From NCBI GenBank assembly GCA_003598085.1, contig QZKU01000116.1, positions 1 through 26,725 on the forward strand: a DNA stretch of 26,725 bases, given 5' to 3'. How positions within the stretch are numbered: position 1 is the stretch's first letter; every line of letters begins with the position of its first letter. The position numbers and the translations under genes were made by a program. Origin of the DNA: Candidatus Abyssobacteria bacterium SURF_5. GTDB taxonomy: Bacteria; Abyssobacteria; SURF-5. Positions 1-7,638 of the stretch are shown piece by piece. The notes beneath the pieces were generated by a model. It saw only the letters and a program-made list of their open reading frames with translations, did not search any database and was not told where the DNA came from.

Positions 1-205
1 ACACCAAAGCTATCACTCAGAAGAAAAAGAACAAAAGCCGCCCTCGATCAAACTTTCCTACAGAAATTACTCGGAATTTAGATGCGTAAGCCCTGGGCGT
101 TCCAACGGGGAGAGGGCCCCTTTCGTTAATCGAGCAGTGGTCGTCATGAAAAGTTGTGGCGAGATGACGGACCGGAAGGATTTCCTGGGGTTTGAAAATG
201 GCGGG

Positions 206-235
206 AAAAAAGGGGCGACCGCACGAGGCCGCCCC
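206..235 (-). terminator. Intrinsic terminator of the FG-GAP protein gene
   Basis: Read on the minus strand, GGGGCGGCC and GGTCGCCCC form a 9-bp stem (one G.U pair) with a 6-nt loop, followed directly by six Ts. It lies about 25 nt past the stop codon of the gene ending at 260, where a rho-independent terminator is expected. The rest of positions 1-259 shows no convincing gene. Confidence 0.85.
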
Positions 236-259
236 GATTCTCCAGCAAGCCGATACAGG

Positions 260-2269
260 TTAATCGAACGTGTGCATCACCACATTACTCACAGTGCACG
301 AGCTTGCTTCGATGGCTTGCAGATATACCGTCCGCCCGTCCGCCGCCATGGGGACGGAAGCTGAAAGAGTCGCGTCACCTTCCCCACTGACGGCCGCAGA
401 TCCTAATAGTTGCGGATCACCGAGCCCGAGTTCGACTCCTGGACACGGGCCGGGGAGGATCGTGGAGCCGGGAATGAGGGAATACGCGAAGTAAATCAGG
501 TCGCCAGCTTCCGGCCAAGTGGCGGTGATGGTGTTCGTGGTCCCTGCAAGACCGGGAACCGGAGGCGAAAGCGCCAGTTGGGGCGCTCCGGGTCCAATTT
601 TCACCTCACGAACGACGGGAGAAACCGAGGAATTGCTGCTCGACAGCAGGAGCCGGTATTGCAGGTAACGAGCGTTTGGATCGATAAGATTCGCGAGGGC
701 GCATCCCGAATACGGGACCGAAACGAACGGACCCAGATTGGCAGAATCGCTTGATGCCCGCACCTGCACCTCCAGAGATGTATCCGCCGCGACCGTAGCA
801 TCCCAGGAGAACGCGCTCCATGCCGGTTCTGCTCCGCCATCAAGGACGGAACTGAGGAGCCCGCCGCTTGATTTGAACTGCGTCAGATTAAACCATGAGA
901 GCTGCTCGATCTCTTCCCGGTAGACATCCTCGAATGCCAGAACGGCATCGAGTTTGCCGTCGGCATCGGCATCAGCGGGAGCGACCCAAGTGCGCCCGGG
1001 CAGGTCATTTTTAAGAAAATGAAACGACCACACAGGTCCCTCGCCCAGAGGATTCTCGGCCCAAAGAGACGTGAGCGCCAGCGGGAGGATGTCATTTCGA
1101 CACAGAAGCGCATCCAGGTCGCCGTCTCCATCCAGATCCGCCACATCGAGATCCCATACGTTCGTGAGGCCGGCAATTATGCGCGTTTGCCACAAATCGC
1201 CTGCTCCATCAATATTTTCCCACCAGAAAAGGAACTGCGCATTATAACTGGTGCCCAGAATATCCATGTCGCCATCGTTGTCGATATCGCCTGTATCGAA
1301 GTAGCCGGCACCATCTTCATCCACAAAGATCGGCTGTTTCGCCCAGAGCAAGCCGTCGCCGCTGACATTCTCCCACCAGGAAAGGTCGCCGCTTCTGGCG
1401 GCGACTATGTCTATGTCTCCGTCGCTGTCGATATCGGCCGCTTTGGCCCGAAGCGCGTGGTCGAATTCCTCGATGACTGCGTGTTCAGCCCAAATATCGC
1501 CTTCACCGTCAAGATTCTCAAACCAGATCACATCTCCATCCTTCTCGTATATGCCGCGTGCGATTTCTGCGGATCCTATGAGGTCGACATCACCGTCGCC
1601 GTCAATATCGGCCGCATCTATATAATTGGCTCCCCAGAACATCTCGCCGACGACGTGTTGAGACCAAGCCGAGCCGTCACCCTGCAGGTTCTCGAACCAT
1701 GCGAACCGGCCGTTGCGCTCCGGGGGTGGCGGCGGGGCCGGGTCAGCGATTCCATAATAGGCGGCGGCGATCACGTCGAGGTCGCCATCGCCGTCTACGT
1801 CCGCACTGTCGACATAATAAGCTCCCCAGAAATCACCCGAGACAAGGCGCCCGGCCCAGTTGCCCGAAGCCAGATTTTCCCACCAATAGACAGCCCCTTT
1901 CCGGCGAAGCACGTCGTACACGGCATCAGTGCTCAGAATGTCTGCCCGGCCATCGCCATTTACATCGCCTGCCCCCACCGAGCTGGGCATGCCGGCGTTG
2001 CCTGCGATAATGTCCTGAATCGGGTCTTCCCTTTCAACTGCCGAAAGGACGAGCTGGCCTTCGATTGAGCGCCAGGAAATGTCGAGTGAATTCTGAAACT
2101 GGCTTTCCCACTGGATGAGGGGGCCGGAGGCGCCCGGACCGCCCGACCAGTCGGTCTGGACCTGCTCGGACTGGGCAAGAGCCGGTATTGCCGCCATCAT
2201 CATCATCGCGAGAGCGGCTGAAAAGACGGCATGAGGAACCAGGTGTGTTCGCGTCGCGTTCGTAGACAT
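260..2269 (-). CDS. Secreted FG-GAP/VCBS repeat protein
   Basis: A 669-residue exported protein. Residues 13-33 are a hydrophobic signal peptide ending in PALAQ. Seven calcium-loop repeats of the type DxDGDGDxDxx follow, from about residue 102 (DVNGDGRADIL) to about 440 (DADADGKLDAVL). They are spaced 50-60 residues apart and interleaved with WWEN or WFEN strands, as expected for blades of an integrin-like beta-propeller. The C-terminal 200 residues are Ser/Ala/Pro-rich and look like beta-sandwich domains, and no sorting signal is evident. FG-GAP proteins of this kind are extracellular Ca-binding adhesion or surface proteins; the partner here is unknown. The ATG is preceded by GAGGAGG at good spacing. 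It appears to be monocistronic, with its own promoter and terminator. Confidence 0.88.
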   Translation of the reverse strand: MSTNATRTHLVPHAVFSAALAMMMMAAIPALAQSEQVQTDWSGGPGASGPLIQWESQFQNSLDISWRSIEGQLVLSAVEREDPIQDIIAGNAGMPSSVGAGDVNGDGRADILSTDAVYDVLRRKGAVYWWENLASGNWAGRLVSGDFWGAYYVDSADVDGDGDLDVIAAAYYGIADPAPPPPPERNGRFAWFENLQGDGSAWSQHVVGEMFWGANYIDAADIDGDGDVDLIGSAEIARGIYEKDGDVIWFENLDGEGDIWAEHAVIEEFDHALRAKAADIDSDGDIDIVAARSGDLSWWENVSGDGLLWAKQPIFVDEDGAGYFDTGDIDNDGDMDILGTSYNAQFLFWWENIDGAGDLWQTRIIAGLTNVWDLDVADLDGDGDLDALLCRNDILPLALTSLWAENPLGEGPVWSFHFLKNDLPGRTWVAPADADADGKLDAVLAFEDVYREEIEQLSWFNLTQFKSSGGLLSSVLDGGAEPAWSAFSWDATVAADTSLEVQVRASSDSANLGPFVSVPYSGCALANLIDPNARYLQYRLLLSSSNSSVSPVVREVKIGPGAPQLALSPPVPGLAGTTNTITATWPEAGDLIYFAYSLIPGSTILPGPCPGVELGLGDPQLLGSAAVSGEGDATLSASVPMAADGRTVYLQAIEASSCTVSNVVMHTFD

Positions 2270-2316
2270 AAAGTCCTCCTCGATTCAAGGGCCGGAAAGT
2301 TCGACAGCGTACGCCT

Positions 2317-2345
2317 AATATAAACACCTTTGCATGATGCCGCAA
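2317..2345 (-). promoter_or_regulatory. Probable sigma70-type promoter of the FG-GAP gene
   Basis: On the minus strand, TTGCGG (2340-2345) and TATATT (2317-2322) are separated by 17 bp. The -10 matches the consensus at five of six positions and the -35 at only three. This would give a leader of about 40 nt before the ATG at 2269. Confidence 0.5.
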
Positions 2346-2428
2346 GTCGAAAATCAGATACGACGAAAATGAACGAGCCGGTTCAGGAATGCCGGCTGGA
2401 GGCGGAGACCATCTTTGCAGGTGGCGGA

Positions 2429-2473
2429 AAAAGGAAAAGAAAGGGGCAGAGGAAAAAGGAAAACCTCTGCCCC
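2429..2473 (-). terminator. Intrinsic terminator of the 274-aa secreted protein gene
   Basis: A perfect 10-bp stem (GGGGCAGAGG with CCTCTGCCCC, 2443-2452 and 2464-2473) has an 11-nt loop and is followed on the minus strand by a long T-rich run. It begins 7 nt after the stop codon of the gene ending at 2481. Confidence 0.88.
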
Positions 2474-2480
2474 ATTTGAA

Positions 2481-3305
2481 TCACTCGGCAATCCAATAGC
2501 TCTGCAGTTCGTATACTCCGGCAGAAGCTTTGTAGACGGACAACCCGTAAGCGGAGATATCGGTAGTCATCCGCTTCACGATGCCGACGCCTTTTGCGTA
2601 CCATGCGTCTTCGGTGCGGATCCCCTGTGCGCCGTCCGAGCCGGTATAGGACATGTTAAAAGTAGCGCGGAAGCAGTCGGTGAATGTGCCTGCCGGCACA
2701 GTCACATCCTCCAGTCCTTTCACGGAAAATTCAGACCAGCCGTCAATCGTTCCGAATACTCCCCACCAGGTCCCGATGACGGCATCGTAGAAGGGATTTA
2801 GCGACTGCGATCCGATATAGAGATGCGCGGGCGATATCTTCATCGGAGGGCACCATGCGTTGAAGATGCCGTCCGGGAAAACGTACTTGGTCATCGAGAT
2901 GCCGGTATCGTCGCTGATCCAGTAGGTCTCGCCGCCGCTGGAATCAAGAAGCCGAACGCATGGCTCGCCGCAAACGTAATCGATCCCGCTAACAGTCAGA
3001 GTCAGCGGCATACCAATCGAAGATGCATATGTCCAAGTGCTGCCATCTGTCAAGGGAAAATAATCGCGCGAGCTGAAATCTTCAAGCTTGGCCCCAGTGG
3101 CCACCCACGCATTCTTCTTGGCGTTCCACAGGAAATCAACTGAATAATATCCAGTTACTGCAGAAACATTATGCAGCACCATGGTGTCAGGGCCGGTTAC
3201 TTCCATACCGCTGTCGGTGATATCGATCCAAACGGCTTCGGCAAAACCGGCTGCCAAGAGAAGGATTGCAACGACAGCGATAAACCTGCAGATGAGATTC
3301 TTCAT
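2481..3305 (-). CDS. Secreted protein of unknown function
   Basis: I do not recognise this 274-residue protein. It starts with a clear signal peptide (MKNLICRFIAVVAILLLAAG, ending in FAEA). The mature part is rich in aromatic residues and beta-prone, and contains PLTDGSTWTY, VPAGTFTDC and WYAKGVGIVKR. This pattern recurs in poorly characterised exported bacterial proteins in which a 'G..W.Y' strand is followed by a 'vPAGtF.tC' segment. Three mature Cys residues near CGEPC and the TDCF segment could form disulfides. The reading frame extends upstream to 3413, but the ATG at 3305 has a strong AAAGGAGGGG site and starts the signal peptide, so it is preferred. Confidence 0.75.
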   Translation of the reverse strand: MKNLICRFIAVVAILLLAAGFAEAVWIDITDSGMEVTGPDTMVLHNVSAVTGYYSVDFLWNAKKNAWVATGAKLEDFSSRDYFPLTDGSTWTYASSIGMPLTLTVSGIDYVCGEPCVRLLDSSGGETYWISDDTGISMTKYVFPDGIFNAWCPPMKISPAHLYIGSQSLNPFYDAVIGTWWGVFGTIDGWSEFSVKGLEDVTVPAGTFTDCFRATFNMSYTGSDGAQGIRTEDAWYAKGVGIVKRMTTDISAYGLSVYKASAGVYELQSYWIAE

Positions 3306-3394
3306 GATACTTCCCCTCCTTTGACTTGTGGCCACGGAATAATAAAGGAACCCATACTGCAACATAATCCGGATGAATCTGGTGAGGCTGAATG

Positions 3395-3408
3395 AAAGGA
3401 ATTCCTTT
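3395..3408. promoter_or_regulatory. 14-bp perfect palindrome upstream of a secreted-protein gene
   Basis: AAAGGAATTCCTTT is a perfect 14-bp inverted repeat about 90 bp before the ATG at 3305, in the AT-rich 3306-3543 gap. A possible -10 (TATTAT) lies between it and the gene. It could be an operator for a dimeric regulator, but chance cannot be excluded. Nothing else recognisable is seen in this gap apart from a weak stem and T7 run near 3501-3531 after the GNAT gene. Confidence 0.3.
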
Positions 3409-3500
3409 TTCACTGGCCTTGCAGAGGGGACTGAGTGTATATATTTTGTTTGAATGGAAAAATTATATCCTGATGATGCATAAAAGTCAATGGGGTGGAG

Positions 3501-3531
3501 AAAAAAATTACATCATTTAGACATTAGTAAT
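3501..3531 (-). terminator. Weak possible terminator after the GNAT gene
   Basis: On the minus strand a short ATTAC/GTAAT stem (3507-3511 with 3527-3531) is followed by seven Ts, just past the stop codon at 3544. The stem is only 5 bp and AT-rich, so this is a tentative call. Confidence 0.3.
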
Positions 3532-3543
3532 GCCGGCAGACCT

Positions 3544-4662
3544 TCAGTCTTTATCGGCGAAGCTGACCAGCCAATCGCCTTGCGGCGTATTGAGGGTGTC
3601 GAAATCTCCGGGCGATCCTATTCGAATAAAGCCGTACCTCCTCATGCGAAACCCTACGCTCTTGAAAACGACCTCACTGATGCCCTTTCCTCTCAGATGA
3701 TCGATCAAGAGCCTGAGACATGCTCGCGGGCGATAAGTCAGCACCATGTCGTATATTTTGGCTAACGATTCATCAATGTCATAGACGCAGTAGCCGGTAT
3801 TTTCATTCCCGCGGAAGAAGCCGTAGGCGGAATATCGGCGGACCGGATTGTCGATGAAACGCCAATTCAAGAATTCAGCGGAGCGGACGCCATGAATGAA
3901 ACTGGGGTTCAGTCCGAAGTCGCGCTCGAATCTATGAATGGGATTCATGCGCAGTTCCTTCGCCCTTCTGCCGAGCCAGATGAAGGTGTACAGTTTGGAG
4001 AGGATTCCTGCCGCCGGCGCGATAGCCGTTTTTCGGTTTGTCAGAAACAACTGATCCAGGCGCACAGGAAACCACCATTCCTCGATCGGGAAATATGTTC
4101 TTGTGTCTCCCGGATATGTTTTGGTGATCCGTCGCGAAATCTCGTTGGGGAATCCGATAGTCGGATAATCTCTTCTCGCCCGGGAAAATTCCCGGAGTTG
4201 TGAATAGACGCCGGTTCCTCGATCGGCCTCGGCTACAAACCAATCCACCGCCTGCCGCACCATGAAGACGCCGGTCTCGCGACTCGTGAACAGGCGCGGC
4301 ATATGTACTCGGAGCGCCACGATCTCGCCGGCGGTATTCTCCGCCACGAAAATCTTTGCTCGACCGGCAGGGTTGCCGAAGTATTTCCATCGCAGCAATT
4401 CCGCGCTCTGCAATCCGTAATTGTGGCGGCGAAAGAGCAGCGCTATGGCTTGCAGGTCGTCCTCACACGCTTCGCGGCATACATAGTGCTGTTTCTCCCG
4501 CGCGGGTGGACGTTTTGCCTCGGGTTTTGTTTCTTCAATGACAGCCGCCTGCACTGGCGCTCCGGCCGTTCCCCCCGCAGCCGACCCCGTCGAGTGGAAG
4601 GGGCCGGCGGCCTGCAGTACGGTGGAACTTCTCCAGAATCGACGCAAGACAGTCATGTCCAT
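3544..4662 (-). CDS. GNAT-family acetyltransferase-like protein
   Basis: A 372-residue protein. The first 55 residues are Ala/Pro/Gly-rich and look like a disordered leader. From about residue 60 (REACEDDLQAIALLFRRHNY) it reads as a GNAT fold: the LLRWKYFGNPAGRAKIFVAE block is a hallmark of GNAT proteins found with surface polysaccharide genes. A second RW-x-DNP block (FLNWRFIDNPVRRYSAYGFF) about 190 residues later suggests a duplicated two-GNAT arrangement like that of FemAB-type enzymes. The substrate is unknown. The ATG at 4662 has a purine-rich GGGGGAAG site. The upstream gap 4663-4849 has no recognisable gene or clear promoter. Confidence 0.7.
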   Translation of the reverse strand: MDMTVLRRFWRSSTVLQAAGPFHSTGSAAGGTAGAPVQAAVIEETKPEAKRPPAREKQHYVCREACEDDLQAIALLFRRHNYGLQSAELLRWKYFGNPAGRAKIFVAENTAGEIVALRVHMPRLFTSRETGVFMVRQAVDWFVAEADRGTGVYSQLREFSRARRDYPTIGFPNEISRRITKTYPGDTRTYFPIEEWWFPVRLDQLFLTNRKTAIAPAAGILSKLYTFIWLGRRAKELRMNPIHRFERDFGLNPSFIHGVRSAEFLNWRFIDNPVRRYSAYGFFRGNENTGYCVYDIDESLAKIYDMVLTYRPRACLRLLIDHLRGKGISEVVFKSVGFRMRRYGFIRIGSPGDFDTLNTPQGDWLVSFADKD

Positions 4663-4849
4663 CGTGCTTCCCCCGATGCCGTAGCTTGCCGATAAAAGCG
4701 TTCGTTAGCATGCATAGGAAAAACAGCTTCACTCAAGTATGGGCGCCGCACCTGGGCAACGATGAAGATATTTGGGGACGGAAACAGGACAACTATAACA
4801 ACGAACTGGAAATGCGCAAGAAGGAGGACCGTAGGGGCGAGGGAAAGAA

Positions 4850-5245
4850 TTACTTATGTGAGCGGGAAGTCGTGGATTTCAGGCGTGCGAATGCGCGCTG
4901 TGCCTTTTTCAACTGCTGAGGAGATAGGCGTCCGCTCAGAATCAGAATCTCGGCCGATTGAAGGTTCACTCGTTTCTGTTCGGCGAGAAGCGCCTGCAAT
5001 TGTTGACGATTGAGGAATTTTTCCTTGAGCGCAATTTGTCCGAAATGGGCGCCGGTTTCCTTTTGAATCAAGAGAATCCGTTTCACATCATCCAGGATGA
5101 GCAGGTTCCTGTTGACAGCGATAATACCGAGAGTGACGTTCGTATCCCGTTTCATTTTCTCAATGGCCACCAGGTCTTCATGTTGGATCAACCCTCTTGC
5201 CAGCAGGAACTTCTCGAACTCTTTGTCTTCTTTATCTGGCTTCAT
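4850..5245 (-). CDS. Small GspE N-terminal-like helical protein
   Basis: A 131-residue soluble protein made of two similar helical units (about residues 10-60 and 66-115). Each has the form 'LL..G.I....L..I......L..I' (FLLARGLIQHEDLVAIE and ILILSGRLSPQQLKKAQ). This resembles the N-terminal helical domain of type II secretion/type IV pilus ATPases (T2SSE_N), but there is no ATPase domain and the c-di-GMP-binding MshEN consensus is incomplete. The ATG overlaps the last 14 bases of the upstream PilZ gene and has a GGAGGA site, indicating translational coupling. Because its partner is a c-di-GMP receptor, a role in motility or secretion signalling is inferred. Confidence 0.6.
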   Translation of the reverse strand: MKPDKEDKEFEKFLLARGLIQHEDLVAIEKMKRDTNVTLGIIAVNRNLLILDDVKRILLIQKETGAHFGQIALKEKFLNRQQLQALLAEQKRVNLQSAEILILSGRLSPQQLKKAQRAFARLKSTTSRSHK

Positions 5246-6050
5246 TTTTTCCTCCGACCCGCGCTCCGGAGGCCGCTATATCGCGTTGCCGATCGGCCAC
5301 GTACCGGTACAGGCGGTTGATGGCCAGCTTGTACTCGAACTTTTCGGAGATATCAATGAACTCGATGCCCAGAGCATCGGCCTCCGCCGATGAGCGTTCT
5401 TCGATGCGGCGGATGATTCCTTTCAGAACAAGTGGACTCTCCTCCGGTTGCAAGGCAAACCACATGCCCAGCTTCGTCCCCACGACCAAAGCATGCGCAT
5501 CGCCTTTGTTGATTGCCAGCAGCATTCCGCCAACGCTGATGTTGAGGATTTCTCCTTCGAACCTGATTTGTGACGGAAAATTCCACGCGCCCGGTTCCTG
5601 GATGAACCAATTCTTCTTGTCGCCGATGACGCCGCACTCCACGGAAATTGGTTTTCCCTGTGGGACCGGAACGCGAAAGAACATGCGTCGCTGCCCGTTC
5701 TTAAGGATGTTTGGATAGGTGATCTCGAATGCGGAAACCGTTCGCTTGCTGGCGAGAGTGAACATCATCTTGTGGATGATGCTGCTCTCGAAGAAATAGC
5801 GGTCGTTGTTCAGGGCGAAGAAGACCGAAATTTTGATGTTGGGAGTGAGTGCGATCGCAGGACCGTCGGTAACGGGATGATCGATCACGAGCCGCCGCGT
5901 GCTCGGGGTGCGGCGCATTTCAAACATGCGGCTCTTGTAGCGATAGACCATATCGTCGGCTTCGGCCGTAACCGTCAGGGGTACGTTATAGACGCACGCC
6001 AGTTCCAGCAGGCGTTCGATTCGCGTTGGAGAAACAAGGTCCTCTTTCAC
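5232..6050 (-). CDS. YcgR-like PilZ-domain protein (c-di-GMP receptor)
   Basis: A 272-residue cytoplasmic protein with an N-terminal YcgR-type split-barrel (about residues 5-115) and a C-terminal PilZ domain (about 118-255). Both c-di-GMP motifs are visible: RxxxR in QRRMFFRV (R122 and R126) and NxSxxG in NISVGG (170-175). YcgR proteins bind c-di-GMP and typically act as flagellar brakes; no flagellar gene is nearby, so the target is unknown. The start is GTG at 6050, with AGGGAG about 10 nt upstream, and it lies 13 nt after the homocysteine methyltransferase stop. It is therefore probably read from the methyltransferase operon, which is an unexpected link. Confidence 0.83.
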   Translation of the reverse strand: MKEDLVSPTRIERLLELACVYNVPLTVTAEADDMVYRYKSRMFEMRRTPSTRRLVIDHPVTDGPAIALTPNIKISVFFALNNDRYFFESSIIHKMMFTLASKRTVSAFEITYPNILKNGQRRMFFRVPVPQGKPISVECGVIGDKKNWFIQEPGAWNFPSQIRFEGEILNISVGGMLLAINKGDAHALVVGTKLGMWFALQPEESPLVLKGIIRRIEERSSAEADALGIEFIDISEKFEYKLAINRLYRYVADRQRDIAASGARVGGKNEAR

Positions 6051-6063
6051 GCGCTACGACTCC

Positions 6064-6939
6064 CTAAGCCTTCACTAATTTCGCTATCTCCCGCAGATGA
6101 TCGGGCGTAGTTCCGCAGCAGCCGCCAAGGACACGGACGCCCATATCGAGTAGAGGTTGCATTTTTTGGGCCAATTCGGCCGGTTTTTCGGGATAAATTG
6201 TCTTTGTTCCCTCCAGAACAGGCAGGCCGGCATTCGGCTTCGCCAGTAGATAGGATTGAGTCGCTTCCGACATTTCCCGCAGAATGTCCACCATCTGGTC
6301 GGGACCGGCGCCGCAGTTGGACCCGATCAGATGCGCCCCCGCCTGCTCGAGCGCGCGCGCGGCGGTCGCGGGGTCGGTGCCCATGAGGGTGTGGTATCCG
6401 CGCTTGTCCCGGTTAAAAGTCATGGATGCGAAAACCACGCAGGGGGTATTTTCGCGAGCGGCCTCGATGGCGGCTTGGGCCTCTTTTACGTCCGACATCG
6501 TCTCGACACAAATGATATCCGCTCCAGCCTCGGCAAGCGCCAGTATCTGTTCCCGGAACACTTCGAGCATTTGGGCATACGTAACCGAACCATATGGCTC
6601 CAGGAATTCGCCTGTCGGCCCGACAGAACCGGCGACGAACTGGTTTTTTGCGGCCGCGGAATGCGCATTTTGCACGGCAGCACGATTAAAAGAGGCTACC
6701 CTGTCGCCCAACCCAAACCGACTGAGTTTGATGCGATTGCCTCCAAACGTATTGGTTTCAACGATATCGCAGCCACAATGGAAATAGGCCTCGTGAATCT
6801 GCCTGACCACGTCCGCATGAGAAACATTCCATTCCTCCGGGCAATCACCCACGCCCAGCCCTTTTGCCTGCAGCATCGTTCCCATCGCGCCATCAAAAAC
6901 CAACTTCTCTCCCGATTTCAACCTTTCCATGATCGTCAT
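6064..6939 (-). CDS. Homocysteine S-methyltransferase module (MetH N-terminal-like)
   Basis: A 291-residue TIM barrel that transfers a methyl group to homocysteine to give methionine. The zinc ligands of the family are intact: C209 in GSNCG, and C274/C275 in GGCCGTTPDH. The N-terminal FDGAMGTMLQ and VETNTFGGNR motifs match module 1 of cobalamin-dependent methionine synthase. The protein stops after this module, so the folate-, cobalamin- and SAM-binding parts of MetH are absent. It is the third gene of the operon, 15 nt after the activation-domain gene, with a GGAGG site 9 nt before the ATG. It probably accepts methyl groups from a corrinoid protein encoded elsewhere, though a BHMT- or S-methylmethionine-type donor is possible. 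Confidence 0.88.
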   Translation of the reverse strand: MTIMERLKSGEKLVFDGAMGTMLQAKGLGVGDCPEEWNVSHADVVRQIHEAYFHCGCDIVETNTFGGNRIKLSRFGLGDRVASFNRAAVQNAHSAAAKNQFVAGSVGPTGEFLEPYGSVTYAQMLEVFREQILALAEAGADIICVETMSDVKEAQAAIEAARENTPCVVFASMTFNRDKRGYHTLMGTDPATAARALEQAGAHLIGSNCGAGPDQMVDILREMSEATQSYLLAKPNAGLPVLEGTKTIYPEKPAELAQKMQPLLDMGVRVLGGCCGTTPDHLREIAKLVKA

Positions 6940-6954
6940 GCAAACATTCCTCCG

Positions 6955-7638
6955 TCATCGGCGCCGCCTGTAGGCGCATTTCTTGAAATTACATTCCTGG
7001 CAGGATGGCTGAAATTTTTGCACCGGCTCATTTTCGCCAAGGGGGATCAAGAAGGAAATGGATTTTTTCGGCTGCATCATGCAATACTGGTTAAGAGATA
7101 CGCCTAAAGGCGCGGGGTCCAACAGCGAAAAAAGAGTCCGCTGCCCGGAAACATCCCACTTTCCGTATCCGGGACTGATGCGGCAGAGGGGGAATAGACC
7201 TTGCTCAGACGCTTTGGCGCACAGGAAATCGGAGCATGCCTCACCCGCCTCTTCCACTGCGCGGCTGGCGACCACATCTGCGATCATGGCAACCAGATAA
7301 TCTCCCCGCGCAAAACAATCGTCAATCATGAGATCAATATCGGGTCCCACCGTGCAAATTCCCAGACCAAGAACCTGTGCGCCGTCGAGCGCCCGCGCCA
7401 GGAATTCGTCCTTAAACCTGATATCGCTTCCCCCGGATGCTTCTCCGGATCGTGAAACCGGGATCAAATCGGTTATGAACCGCGGCTTCAGCAGGGTCTT
7501 GCAGCGGCTGCTTTCTTCAAGGATTTGTTGCATCACGCCAGGGGTAACCTGCTCTTTTGCCTTATATCCAAGCGGCCCGAGCAGATCCTCCAGAGGAATG
7601 TGAACCTCGACTTCCCGAATTTGTTGCTGACTAGACAT
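6955..7638 (-). CDS. Stand-alone methionine synthase activation-domain protein
   Basis: A 227-residue homologue of the C-terminal reactivation domain of cobalamin-dependent methionine synthase. The SAM-binding signature is clear: RISPGYGKWDVSGQ, followed by LGVSLNQYCMMQPKKSISFL. A C-terminal CxxCx4C cluster (CQECNFKKC) is followed by YRRRR; it may bind an Fe-S cluster or a metal. Such free-standing domains reductively reactivate corrinoid proteins using SAM, as in Thermotoga's split MetH. The ATG at 7638 overlaps the last 8 bases of the UroD-type gene. The frame extends upstream to 7668, but the shorter start fits the coupled layout. Confidence 0.83.
   Translation of the reverse strand: MSSQQQIREVEVHIPLEDLLGPLGYKAKEQVTPGVMQQILEESSRCKTLLKPRFITDLIPVSRSGEASGGSDIRFKDEFLARALDGAQVLGLGICTVGPDIDLMIDDCFARGDYLVAMIADVVASRAVEEAGEACSDFLCAKASEQGLFPLCRISPGYGKWDVSGQRTLFSLLDPAPLGVSLNQYCMMQPKKSISFLIPLGENEPVQKFQPSCQECNFKKCAYRRRR

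Noticed and set aside
1019-2068. A 349-codon open frame on the plus strand
   Set aside because: It is antisense to the FG-GAP gene. Its repeats (VxVAVDIGR-like) are complements of the Ca-binding DxDGDGD blocks, and there is no Shine-Dalgarno site or family match.
6256-7107. A 283-codon plus-strand open frame
   Set aside because: Antisense to the homocysteine methyltransferase and activation-domain genes, which have intact motifs.
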